Part shown: positions 1 to 7,115 of the stretch, in pieces
How positions within the stretch are numbered: the first letter of the stretch is position 1
How the letters are laid out: every line of letters starts with the position of its first letter
Assembly (NCBI GenBank): GCA_039818165.1
Contig: JBCBUL010000045.1
Location: 1-12,266, forward strand
DNA length: 12,266 nt
DNA from: UBA5336 sp039818165
GTDB lineage: Bacteria > Pseudomonadota > Alphaproteobacteria > Caulobacterales > Hyphomonadaceae
Direction of reading: 5' to 3'
Notes under the pieces: generated by a model
Databases searched by the model: none
What the model was told of the DNA's origin: nothing
The model's input: only the letters and a program-made list of their open reading frames with translations
Position numbers and translations under genes: made by a program

Positions 1-75
1 CTCGCCCCGACCCATCCGAACCTCGATCTCTCGAAGCTTCGCGATGATCTCCTCAGGCTTCGCTCTCTTGCCCAT
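1..75 (-). CDS. IS3-type transposase OrfA, N-terminal 25 residues (runs off the left edge)
   Basis: This is an open frame from an ATG at base 75 to the window edge with no stop. AGGAG lies 8 bases before the ATG. The peptide begins MGKRAKPEEIIAKLREIEV, which resembles the start of IS3-family OrfA proteins, small helix-turn-helix proteins that bind the IS ends and are fused to the OrfB integrase by frameshifting. Only the first helix is visible, so the family call rests on recognition of this N-terminus and on its position just inside an apparent IS end. Read in frame from the edge, it does not join the xylulokinase frame. Confidence 0.68.
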   Translation of the reverse strand, partial: MGKRAKPEEIIAKLREIEVRMGRGE

Positions 76-141
76 GTCTCAACTCCTGAATTGGAGCCGC
101 GACTAACTCAAAGACCAGACCACTTTGCTGGAGGCAGACCA
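1..141 (-). mobile_element. End of an IS3-type insertion sequence (partial) inserted in xylB
   Basis: On the minus strand, xylulokinase coding sequence stops matching its family at about base 142. It is followed by a sequence beginning TGGTCTGCCTCCAGC, then a 66-base leader, a ribosome binding site and a short transposase-like reading frame. IS3-family elements begin with TG, carry a terminal inverted repeat and place orfA a few dozen bases inside the end; all this fits. The junction at 141/142 is inferred from the loss of xylulokinase similarity after Gly-Ala-Thr-Leu-Leu plus one G, the expected first base of the next Asp codon. The other IS end and the target duplication lie left of the window, so IS group and completeness cannot be judged. 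Confidence 0.72.
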
Positions 142-388
142 CGAGAAGCGTGGCGCCGTGCATCTGCCCGGACAGGCCGATCGCCATTACCGCTTCACGC
201 AGTTTTGGCGACATTTTCCGGATCGCACTTCCTGTCGCGGCCCACCATTGATCAGGGTCTTGCTCTGACCAAAGCGGTGCGGGGGTCTGCACATCAAGCG
301 GCGCACTCGCTGAATCGAGAACGCGACCATCATCCCCCAGAATGACGGCCTTCACACCGGAGGTTCCGACATCAATGCCTAAGAACAC
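142..388 (-). pseudogene. xylB: Xylulokinase, 5' fragment interrupted by an insertion sequence
   Basis: Xylulokinase (FGGY kinase family) phosphorylates D-xylulose to xylulose 5-phosphate. The start is taken as GTG at 388 because GGAGG lies 5 bases upstream and the protein then begins MFLGIDVGTSGVKAV, like family members. Visible features are the phosphate-binding Asp6-Val-Gly-Thr-Ser (6-10), the WSEQDPDQWW segment (40-49) and the GLSGQMHGA motif (71-79). After residue 82 the frame enters insertion-sequence DNA and reads unrelated residues to a stop at 53. A full xylulokinase is about 480-500 residues, so the catalytic Asp, most of the sugar site and the ATPase half are absent. The remainder may sit beyond the IS, left of the window. 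The gene is divergent from the LacI regulator and downstream of its probable operator. Confidence 0.85.
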
Positions 389-429
389 GCTTTCCTCCAA
401 AATGCGCGGATCGTGCAGTGCCCACACTT

Positions 430-447
430 TATGTTAGCGCTAACATA
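430..447. promoter_or_regulatory. LacI-family operator (18-bp perfect palindrome)
   Basis: TATGTTAGCGCTAACATA is a perfect palindrome with the central CG typical of LacI-family operators; the core TGTTAGCGCTAACA is common for sugar regulators in Alphaproteobacteria. It lies 41 bases upstream of the xylB start and about 65-70 bases upstream of the regulator gene, in the divergent promoter region. Repression of xylB and autoregulation are therefore both likely, which is inference. A TTGACT hexamer directly after it (448-453) could be a -35 element for the regulator, but I see no convincing -10 box. Confidence 0.8.
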
Positions 448-516
448 TTGACTTTAGGGATACAAGCGTGCGCACAAAGTTGTGCTTCTGATCACTGGAA
501 GGGACCTCATTTGGAA

Positions 517-1548
517 ATGCGCCCACCACGACCAACGCTTGCCGATGTTGCAAAGCGGGCAGGTGTTTCGACCATGACCGTGTCGCGCGTGGTGAACCAT
601 GATCAACGCGTCAGCCGCGCCACGCGAACCGCTGTGGAAGCTGCTATCGCGGCCCTGCAGTATGTTCCGAATGTAGCAGCGCGCACCCTGGCGCGGGGGG
701 AAATTCAGCGGGTTTGCCTTCTGTATGGAAATCCGTCTGCTGCCTATCTAGGCACGCTCCTGCTCGGCGCGTTGGAGGCAACTTCAAAAGCGCGGGTTAA
801 CCTGATTGTTCAGCAGATTTCAGCCACCGTGGACAAAACCAGTCTTGCTGAACGCTTTCGCCAGGATTGGGATGCGTTGCTGATTCCGCCACCCATGAGC
901 GATGATCCCACCATTCAGGAAACGGTTCTTCAAAACGAAATTCCGGCGACATTCATTTCCACCGGAGCGCCACCAAGTAGCCGTGTCAGTGTGGGCATCG
1001 ATGACAAGGCCGCGGCCCGGGACTTGACGCGACACCTGATCGAACTGGGTCATACACAGATCGGCTTCATCCGGGGCAATCCCGATCAAACGGTGACGGA
1101 ATTGAGGTACCAAGGCTATCGCGACGCGCTCTCACGTGCAGGATTGGAAGAAACCCCAGGCTGGGTTGCCCAAGGTCTTTTTACATACCAGTCCGGACTC
1201 GAGGCTGGGATGGCGATGCTCTCCCTGCCTGAGAAGCCCACCGCAATTTTCGCGAGCAATGACGACATGGCGTCCGGTGTGGTCGCGGCAGCGGCGCGGC
1301 TGGGGCTGACAGTGCCGACGGATCTGTCCGTCGCAGGGTTCGATGACTTGCCAATCGCCTCAACGCTTTGGCCTGCGCTCACCACAATCCAGCAACCCAT
1401 TTCCGAAATCACAGCGCGAGCGGTCGCCGCTCTTACCGCGCCGAGCCCGAGGGATTCTGAATCGTCTGCGGAAGTATCTGACAGCCGACATCAGATCGTG
1501 TCGCATCATTTGATTAAACGTGGCTCCACAGCGCCGCCGACCAAGTGA
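517..1548 (+). CDS. LacI-family transcriptional regulator (probable xylose/pentose-locus repressor)
   Basis: This 343-residue protein has the full LacI layout. An N-terminal helix-turn-helix (TLADVAKRAGVSTMTVSRVV, 7-26) is followed by the hinge helix YVPNVAARTLA (49-59) with the leucine that inserts into the operator centre, then a periplasmic-binding-protein-like sugar domain with GIDDKAAARDL, FIRGNPDQ, IFASNDDMASGV and SVAGFDDLP. ATG 517 is chosen because the frame upstream has no regulator-like residues and contains the operator. TTG 511 is an alternative: the GGAAGGGA at 497-504 is 6 bases before it, against 12 for the ATG. It is divergent from the disrupted xylB and faces the palindrome at 430-447, so control of xylulose or another pentose or polyol is the best guess. 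The effector cannot be read from the sequence. It appears intact although its neighbour is broken. Confidence 0.9.
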   Translation: MRPPRPTLADVAKRAGVSTMTVSRVVNHDQRVSRATRTAVEAAIAALQYVPNVAARTLARGEIQRVCLLYGNPSAAYLGTLLLGALEATSKARVNLIVQQISATVDKTSLAERFRQDWDALLIPPPMSDDPTIQETVLQNEIPATFISTGAPPSSRVSVGIDDKAAARDLTRHLIELGHTQIGFIRGNPDQTVTELRYQGYRDALSRAGLEETPGWVAQGLFTYQSGLEAGMAMLSLPEKPTAIFASNDDMASGVVAAAARLGLTVPTDLSVAGFDDLPIASTLWPALTTIQQPISEITARAVAALTAPSPRDSESSAEVSDSRHQIVSHHLIKRGSTAPPTK

Positions 1549-1683
1549 CCAGCTTCAGGGTGATTTGTGTTTGCGGCTAGACCACTGGACTCAGCAACCA
1601 GTTTCCCGAGTCGTGTATGGAGTTTACGAGATGACTCTGATCTAAAGAGCTTCCGCGAATTCGAGGCCGCCACAGAGAGGCTC

Positions 1684-3195
1684 ATGACAGGCACAGACCC
1701 GGCTGCCGCGAGCACAGTCATCACGCTGCGCCAGGGGATTGGGCTTTGGCTGGGCCCGGCGCTGGCCATTGCCATCCAACTGTTGCCCCTGCCGGATGCC
1801 CTTGTGGAGACCACAGGGTCTCTGGATGGCGCTCGCGACGCCTGGATCGTTTTGTCCCTTGTGGCCCTAATGGCGGTCTGGTGGATCAGCGAAGCGATCC
1901 CCATACCGGTCACATCGCTGCTGCCGATGGTGGTGCTACCGCTGTTCGGCGTGCTCAGCATGAAGGCCACGGCAGCCGAATACATGCATCCTGTGGTGGT
2001 GCTCCTCATGGGTGGCTTCATCATCGCCAAAGCCGTTGAACGGTGGAATCTGCATGCCCGCATTGCCCTGAATATTGTTGCAAGGGTGGGAGACCATCCC
2101 GCGATGCTCATTGCGGGCTTCATGGCCGCAGCCGCCCTTTTGTCGATGTGGATATCCAACACGGCAACGTCGATCATGATGATGCCGATCGCTCTTTCCG
2201 TTGCGACGGCGGTCCTCGGTCCGGGCAGGCTCGACGCACCCTTTACCTACGCACTTTTGCTTGGAATTGCCTATGCCTGTTCGATCGGCGGGCTTGGCAC
2301 ACTGGTCGGCACGCCTACAAACCTGATTGTTGTTGGCTACCTTAACGAGACTGCCGGCTTTGATATCAGCTTTGCCGAATGGATGATGCTGGGACTACCA
2401 GCCGTTCTCGTCATGGTACCACTCGCTTGGCTTGTCCTGACACGCTTTGCTTTCAGCATAAAAGCCCATGAGACGCCCTCGGCCCAAAACGTTGTTCAGG
2501 AACAGCTTGATGCGCTTGGCCCGGTACGGATGCCGGAAATCCGAACGCTTATTGTGTTCGGACTGATCGCTTTCCTCTGGGTGTTTCGACAGCCTCTGAC
2601 GAAAACTGAAATTGGCGGATTTGCACCACTCGGGGGGATGACAGACCACTTGATCGCGATTTTCGGTGTCGTTCTATGCTTCCTTGTGCCCGCGGGAAAC
2701 AAAGACGATCCAAAGGCACGTCTGCTCGACTGGCCAACGGCAGAGTCGATCCCCTGGGGCGTGCTTCTTCTCTTTGGCGGCGGCATGTCTTTGGCAGCGG
2801 CAATTTCTGCAACGGGGCTCGGCGGTTGGATCGGCGGCGAACTTGGCGGTCTTGCCGCGCTCCCCATTCTGGTTGTCATCGCCGCGCTGACGGCATTTGT
2901 GATTTTCGCAACCGAGGTCACCAGCAACATTGCAACGGCTTCAGCGCTCATGCCGGTGCTCGGCGCGGTTGCCCTGACCACGGGTTTGCCCGTCGAATTG
3001 CTCGCTGTTCCCCTGGCACTGGCCGCCAGCTGCGCCTTCATGTTGCCGATGGCAACGGGGCCGAACGCCGTTGTCTTCGCAACGGGTAAAGTGTCCCTCC
3101 CAACCATGGCGAGAGCAGGCTTTGTGCTCAATCTGCTTGGGATCGTGGTAATTTCCGCCCTAAGCTACAGCCTCGCGGCACGCATATTGGGATGA
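1684..3195 (+). CDS. DASS/SLC13-family Na+-coupled dicarboxylate transporter
   Basis: This 503-residue integral membrane protein belongs to the divalent anion:Na+ symporter family, whose bacterial members import succinate, malate, fumarate or related anions. The start is ATG 1684 (GAGAGG just upstream); the frame is open back to GTG 1567, but those 39 residues are hydrophilic and unlike the family. The duplicated fold shows in the two half-site motifs, Ser158-Asn159-Thr160 (WISNTATS) and Ser414-Asn415-Ile416 (TEVTSNIATA). These form the anion and Na+ sites in characterised members. The C-terminal signature LPMATGPNAVVFATG, with Pro455 and Asn461, is also present. Ile416 replaces the Thr of the usual second SNT triad, so substrate preference may differ. 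It lies 135 bp after lacI and 166 bp before pntAA, with no hairpin terminator seen on either side. It may be transcribed alone. Confidence 0.88.
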   Translation: MTGTDPAAASTVITLRQGIGLWLGPALAIAIQLLPLPDALVETTGSLDGARDAWIVLSLVALMAVWWISEAIPIPVTSLLPMVVLPLFGVLSMKATAAEYMHPVVVLLMGGFIIAKAVERWNLHARIALNIVARVGDHPAMLIAGFMAAAALLSMWISNTATSIMMMPIALSVATAVLGPGRLDAPFTYALLLGIAYACSIGGLGTLVGTPTNLIVVGYLNETAGFDISFAEWMMLGLPAVLVMVPLAWLVLTRFAFSIKAHETPSAQNVVQEQLDALGPVRMPEIRTLIVFGLIAFLWVFRQPLTKTEIGGFAPLGGMTDHLIAIFGVVLCFLVPAGNKDDPKARLLDWPTAESIPWGVLLLFGGGMSLAAAISATGLGGWIGGELGGLAALPILVVIAALTAFVIFATEVTSNIATASALMPVLGAVALTTGLPVELLAVPLALAASCAFMLPMATGPNAVVFATGKVSLPTMARAGFVLNLLGIVVISALSYSLAARILG

Positions 3196-3361
3196 TCTTG
3201 CGCGTGTGATGACTCGCGCCTACATCTCGTCAAAGTTGATCATGGCTCTTGCCTTCTTGGCGTTGCAGATCATGTCGTAACCATCCCCGGCCGCGGGACA
3301 CGAAAATCGTTCAAGACTCAAGGCGGTGTCCATTCCGTCCGGTCCATCCCTGGGGGTGCTG

Positions 3362-4483
3362 TTGAAACTCGCCATCTTGAAAGAAACAGATCCCGGTGAA
3401 CGCCGCGTTGCAGCCACGCCAGATACGGTCGCAAAGCTTGTTGGCCTGGGTCATACCGTGAATGTCGAAGCCGGCGCAGGCGTGGCAGCAGGCTTACTAG
3501 ATGATGCGTTCGCCGAGGCTGGGGCCAGCATGATGAAGAACGCGGCGGACACCACAAAGACCGCTGACGTAGTCATGACCGTGCGTGCCCCCTCAGCGCC
3601 AACCATAAAGCATCTACCGGAAGGGTCCGTTCTCATCGGCCTGCTCGATCCTTTCAGCATGGACGCAGCCCCCCTGAACGCCCGCAAGATCACCGCGCTT
3701 GCCATGGAGTTCACGCCAAGAATAACTCGGGCGCAATCGATGGACGCCCTCTCGTCCCAGTCAAACCTGGCGGGCTATCGCGCCATCATAGAAGGCGCCC
3801 AAATCTACGGCCGCGCCATGCCAATGATGATGACTGCAGCGGGCACCGTCGCCCCGGCGAAAGTGTTTATCATGGGCGCGGGTGTAGCCGGCCTGCAGGC
3901 GATTGCAACGGCCCGGCGCCTGGGTGCGGTTGTGTCGGCTACGGATGTGCGCCCGGCTGCGAAGGAGCAAGTGGCATCCCTTGGCGCGAAATTCATCGCT
4001 GTTGAGGATGATGAGTTCAAAGCCACCGAGACCGCCGGCGGTTACGCCAAGCAAATGTCTGGCGAATACCAGGCCAAGCAGGCAGCCCTGACTGCAGAGC
4101 ACATTGCCAAGCAGGACATCGTGGTCACGACCGCGCTCATCCCAGGCCGGCCTGCCCCAGTTCTGGTGACTGAAGAAATGGTGGCCTCCATGCGGCCCGG
4201 CTCCGTGATTGTAGATATGGCCGTGGCCCAGGGCGGCAATTGTCCGTTGTCCAAGCCGGATGAAGTGGTCGATGTTGGCGGGGTGAAGATCGCAGGCTTC
4301 ACCAATCTGCCCGGCCAGGTCCCTGCCGATGCCAGCGCGCTCTATGCCAAGAACCTCTTGAACTTCCTGCCTCTGATCACGGGCGAGGACGGCGCGCTCA
4401 ACCTCGACACTGAAGATGAAATCGTCACCGCCATGGTGCTGACCAAAGGCGGTGAAACCGTGAATGAGAGGCTGAAGGGATGA
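3362..4483 (+). CDS. pntAA: NAD(P)+ transhydrogenase (Re/Si-specific), subunit alpha-1, NAD(H)-binding domain I
   Basis: This 373-residue soluble domain I of the proton-translocating transhydrogenase binds NAD(H) and passes hydride to NADP+ held by PntB. The start is TTG 3362, with GGGGG 5 bases upstream; the protein then begins (M)KLAILKETDPGERRVAATPDTV as in homologues. GTG 3356 and the longer frame from 3326 are possible but add non-family residues. The RQD loop is intact (PRITRAQSMD: Arg120, Gln125, Asp128). The NAD Rossmann motif is GAGVAG (172-177), followed by SATDVRP. DMAVAQGGNCPLS is another family block. The length matches separate PntAA subunits of Rhodospirillum type, where the membrane part is split off. 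The stop overlaps the pntAB start (ATGA, 4480-4483), showing operon structure and probable translational coupling. Confidence 0.96.
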   Translation: MKLAILKETDPGERRVAATPDTVAKLVGLGHTVNVEAGAGVAAGLLDDAFAEAGASMMKNAADTTKTADVVMTVRAPSAPTIKHLPEGSVLIGLLDPFSMDAAPLNARKITALAMEFTPRITRAQSMDALSSQSNLAGYRAIIEGAQIYGRAMPMMMTAAGTVAPAKVFIMGAGVAGLQAIATARRLGAVVSATDVRPAAKEQVASLGAKFIAVEDDEFKATETAGGYAKQMSGEYQAKQAALTAEHIAKQDIVVTTALIPGRPAPVLVTEEMVASMRPGSVIVDMAVAQGGNCPLSKPDEVVDVGGVKIAGFTNLPGQVPADASALYAKNLLNFLPLITGEDGALNLDTEDEIVTAMVLTKGGETVNERLKG

Positions 4484-4866
4484 AGTATCTGGGAGCCATG
4501 CTGGGCGCGGTCTTGCTCGCCCTGCCCGCCCATGCCGCCGGCGTGGATGATATCAGCGCACCGATTTTCCTGGCTGCAATTTTCGTTCTGGCCTGTTTCG
4601 TCGGATACTATGTTGTGTGGAGCGTGACCCCGGCCCTGCACACGCCGCTCATGTCAGTCACAAATGCGATTTCCGCAGTGGTCGTAGTTGGCGCTGTGAT
4701 CGCTGCAGCAGCTGTTTCCACAGGCAGCGTGGACGGAGAAACCACTCAGGAGGTCTGGACGGCACGCGGGCTCGGCGCTGGCGCAGTCCTTCTCGCCGCC
4801 ATCAATATATTTGGCGGCTTCCTGGTCACCCGGCGCATGCTGGCAATGTACAGGAAGAAATCATGA
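4480..4866 (+). CDS. pntAB: NAD(P)+ transhydrogenase subunit alpha-2 (membrane subunit)
   Basis: This 128-residue subunit provides part of the membrane domain II through which protons pass. The core FVGYYVVWSVTPALHTPLMSVTNAIS (from about residue 40) and INIFGGFLVTRRMLAMYRK near the C-terminus are highly conserved in the family. Four hydrophobic segments are visible, at about 4-20, 27-47, 60-78 and 95-115. The first is also signal-peptide-like, with an Ala-His-Ala end near residue 19; it matches the position of the first membrane helix of the E. coli alpha subunit and is more likely retained. GAGAGG at 4466-4471 serves as ribosome binding site inside the end of pntAA. ATGA overlaps join it to pntAA and pntB. 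Confidence 0.95.
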   Translation: MKYLGAMLGAVLLALPAHAAGVDDISAPIFLAAIFVLACFVGYYVVWSVTPALHTPLMSVTNAISAVVVVGAVIAAAAVSTGSVDGETTQEVWTARGLGAGAVLLAAINIFGGFLVTRRMLAMYRKKS

Positions 4867-6314
4867 GCGCCGACCTGACCGCCGGGCTGTATCTGGTTTC
4901 AGCCATCCTTTTCATTTTTGCCATCCGCGGCCTGTCTAGCCCGGCGACAGCACGCCAGGGCAACATGCTTGGCATGATCGGCATGGCAATCGCCGTGGGC
5001 ACAACGCTCGCGCTGGTCGCCCCCAGCCTTGAGCCAGCTACGATCGGCCTGATCGCAGGCGGTCTTCTGCTTGGCGGTGGGATAGGCGCCCTGCTCGCCC
5101 AGCGCGCGCCGATGACGGACATGCCGCAGCTCGTGGGCCTGTTTAACGCGCTCGGCGGCGGCGCTTCCTTTTTGGTGGCGATGGCAGCGATCTATGCACC
5201 GGACGCGTTTGGCTTGCAGCAATTCTTCTGCACAAACCCGACCGGGCCAAACTTGGACCAGTGCTACGGCATGGGCGGTCGCTCGGTTGTCGAGCTTGGG
5301 CTGAGTGTCATTCTGGGCGCCGTAACGGTGACCGGATCGTTGATCGCGGCGGCCAAGCTGAATGGCAACATTTCAGGCGCGCCAATCCTGTTGCCGCTGC
5401 GCCATATCCTGAACCTGGTCCTCGCTGTTGCGTTGGTTGGTCTCATCATACTGGCCGTCGATAGCCGCGGCCAGGAAGCCTGGATTTTCTGGGCCATCGG
5501 AGCCATCGGATTCCTCCTTGGGATCACACTGATTATTCCCATTGGCGGGGCGGACATGCCCGTCGTGATCTCGATGCTGAATTCCTATTCCGGCTGGGCC
5601 GCTGCTGCGCTAGGCTTCGGACTGGGGAACTTCGCCCTCATCATCGTCGGATCGCTGGTGGGCTCCTCTGGTGCAATCCTCAGCTACATCATGTGCAAGG
5701 GCATGAACCGCAGCTTCATTTCGGTGATCGCTGGCGGTTTTGGCGCTGACGACAGCGGCGGTGCTGCCGCTGCGGGTGGCGGAGAAGACCGCCCCTACAA
5801 ACGTGGCAGCGCGGAAGACGCAGCCTTTATCATGAAGAACGCATCCAAGGTTATCGTGGTGCCTGGCTATGGCATGGCCGTTGCCCAAGCCCAGCATGCG
5901 CTCAAGGAAATGGCCGACAAGCTGAAAGCCGAAGGTGTGGACGTGAAATACGCCATTCACCCCGTTGCGGGCCGCATGCCCGGGCATATGAACGTCCTGC
6001 TGGCTGAAGCCCAAGTGCCCTACGACGAAGTCTTTGAACTCGAAGATATCAACTCTGACTTCAAGAACTCCGAGGTCGCCTTCGTGATCGGCGCGAATGA
6101 TGTGACCAACCCTGCCGCCAAGACCGATAGTTCAAGCCCGATTTACGGCATGCCGGTGCTGAACGTGGAAGACGCCGGCACTGTGCTCTTCATCAAGCGC
6201 AGCATGGGATCGGGCTATGCGGGCATCCAGAACGAGCTGTTCTTCAAGGACAACACGATGATGCTGTTGTCGGACGCCAAAAAGATGGTCGAGGACATCG
6301 TGAAGGCGCTTTAG
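4863..6314 (+). CDS. pntB: NAD(P)+ transhydrogenase subunit beta (membrane domain II plus NADP(H)-binding domain III)
   Basis: This 483-residue protein combines a hydrophobic domain II (about 1-290) with the NADP(H)-binding domain III. The start is ATG 4863, overlapping the pntAB stop, with AGGAAG 6 bases upstream; the open frame further upstream is a pntAB shadow. Domain II carries GGADMPVVISMLNSYSGWAAAALGF and GSSGAILSYIMCKGMNRSF in order. Domain III has the nucleotide motif PGYGMAVAQAQH, GRMPGHMNVLLAEAQVPYD, GANDVTNPA and KRSMGSGYAGIQNELFF. E. coli His91, important for proton translocation, aligns with Asn95 here (TDMPQLVGLFN), as I recall for other split-type enzymes. The loop after the next helix is about 16 residues longer than in E. 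coli and holds Cys123 and Cys134. A Gly/Ala-rich linker joins the domains. Confidence 0.96.
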   Translation: MSADLTAGLYLVSAILFIFAIRGLSSPATARQGNMLGMIGMAIAVGTTLALVAPSLEPATIGLIAGGLLLGGGIGALLAQRAPMTDMPQLVGLFNALGGGASFLVAMAAIYAPDAFGLQQFFCTNPTGPNLDQCYGMGGRSVVELGLSVILGAVTVTGSLIAAAKLNGNISGAPILLPLRHILNLVLAVALVGLIILAVDSRGQEAWIFWAIGAIGFLLGITLIIPIGGADMPVVISMLNSYSGWAAAALGFGLGNFALIIVGSLVGSSGAILSYIMCKGMNRSFISVIAGGFGADDSGGAAAAGGGEDRPYKRGSAEDAAFIMKNASKVIVVPGYGMAVAQAQHALKEMADKLKAEGVDVKYAIHPVAGRMPGHMNVLLAEAQVPYDEVFELEDINSDFKNSEVAFVIGANDVTNPAAKTDSSSPIYGMPVLNVEDAGTVLFIKRSMGSGYAGIQNELFFKDNTMMLLSDAKKMVEDIVKAL

Positions 6315-6322
6315 ACCGTCTA
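6312..6322. promoter_or_regulatory. Tail-to-tail junction of pntB and the crotonase gene, with a short palindrome
   Basis: TAGACCGTCTA is an 11-base inverted repeat around one C. It contains the TAG stop of pntB on the plus strand and the TAG stop of the crotonase gene on the minus strand. There is no T-tract or long stem, so it is not a convincing terminator. Both transcripts probably run into the opposite gene. Confidence 0.5.
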
Positions 6323-7099
6323 ATTGATCGGGAAATCTGGCTTACGCTTGTCTAGAAACGCCCGGTAGCCCTCTTCATGGTCGGCGTTCTCGAAACCTTG
6401 GAGAAACATTTCAACGGCCTCCCTGGTGTCGTGTGACCATCCAGAGTGTATGCCAGAGATCATTTGCTTGATTGCGCGCGTCGACCATTGGGACACCGCG
6501 CAGATTTTTGCCGCCAGTGCTTCAGCAGCATTGAGCGCGCTCCCCCCGGCCACCTCGTCAATCAAGCCAAGGTCCACCGCCTGATCTGCACTGAACAGGT
6601 CTGCTGTGAAAAGCACCCGCTTGGCCACGCTGGGCGATACCTGTTTCAGGAGTAGCGCCATGTCGGCCGGCGGATAGACAAGACCGAGTTTGGCGGGCGT
6701 GATCGCAAACTTCGCTCCGGGGGAGGCAATCCGCAGGTCGCACGCTAGCGCAAGGCTCATCCCACCGCCGACGCACGCGCCATCAATTGCGGCCATTACC
6801 GGCTTTTCGCACATCTCAACCGAACGTAGCGCCGCTGCAATTGCAATTCCCGCCTCTGCCGCGCCCTCCCGCGTCGCATACTGCGTCTCAAATTCTCTTA
6901 TGTCTTGTCCAGCCGCGAAGGCGCCCGCGGATCCCCCATGGACGATAACAACCTTCACAGCCTCGTCCGCTTCGGCCCGCGCAATCAGATCCGGTATCGC
7001 GCTCCACATCTCATGGGTGAGGGCGTTGCGCTTTTCCGGCCGGTCCAGGATGAGCTCGGCCAGGGGCGTTCGGGTTTCCAGACGGATCGGCAGGGACAT
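6320..7099 (-). CDS. Crotonase-fold protein (enoyl-CoA hydratase/isomerase family) without the hydratase glutamates
   Basis: This 259-residue protein has the crotonase fold, which acts on acyl-CoA thioesters. ATG 7099 is preferred, with a weak GTGAG upstream; GTG 7111 would add four residues (MSLP repeated). Family landmarks are LDRPEKRNAL (18-27), the first oxyanion-hole segment AFAAGQDIREF (60-70) and the second, IDGACVGGGMSLALACDLRIAS (105-126). The two catalytic Glu of mitochondrial enoyl-CoA hydratase (E144, E164) align with Ser115 and Ala136. The TPAKLGLVY segment (134-142) resembles methylmalonyl-CoA decarboxylase TPANLGVPY, including its active-site Tyr (Tyr142), although that enzyme's Glu113 also aligns with Ser115. 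Hydratase activity is therefore doubtful. A decarboxylase, isomerase or other acyl-CoA lyase role is possible. It starts right after a strong terminator and converges on pntB. Confidence 0.9.
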   Translation of the reverse strand: MSLPIRLETRTPLAELILDRPEKRNALTHEMWSAIPDLIARAEADEAVKVVIVHGGSAGAFAAGQDIREFETQYATREGAAEAGIAIAAALRSVEMCEKPVMAAIDGACVGGGMSLALACDLRIASPGAKFAITPAKLGLVYPPADMALLLKQVSPSVAKRVLFTADLFSADQAVDLGLIDEVAGGSALNAAEALAAKICAVSQWSTRAIKQMISGIHSGWSHDTREAVEMFLQGFENADHEEGYRAFLDKRKPDFPIN

Positions 7100-7115
7100 G
7101 GGCAGGCTCACAAAC

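Noticed and set aside
418..516. N-terminal extension of the LacI regulator starting at GTG 418
   Set aside because: These codons run across the 18-bp operator palindrome and do not resemble LacI N-termini; a Shine-Dalgarno-like GGAAGGGA at 497-504 supports a start at 511 or 517.
1567..1683. 39-residue longer N-terminus for the dicarboxylate transporter
   Set aside because: The residues are hydrophilic and unlike the family; ATG 1684 has GAGAGG upstream and leads directly into the first membrane helix.
1506..2177. 223-codon minus-strand open frame over the regulator end and transporter start
   Set aside because: It is the antisense of two well-supported genes and reads as low-complexity Ala/Ser/Arg-rich sequence without a family signature.
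3270..3302. GC-rich CCCGGCCGCGGG as a terminator after the transporter gene
   Set aside because: The symmetry is imperfect and short and no T-tract follows on either strand.
4617..4862. 82-residue N-terminal extension of PntB
   Set aside because: It is the shifted frame of pntAB and unlike any PntB; ATG 4863 with AGGAAG and the ATGA overlap is the expected start.
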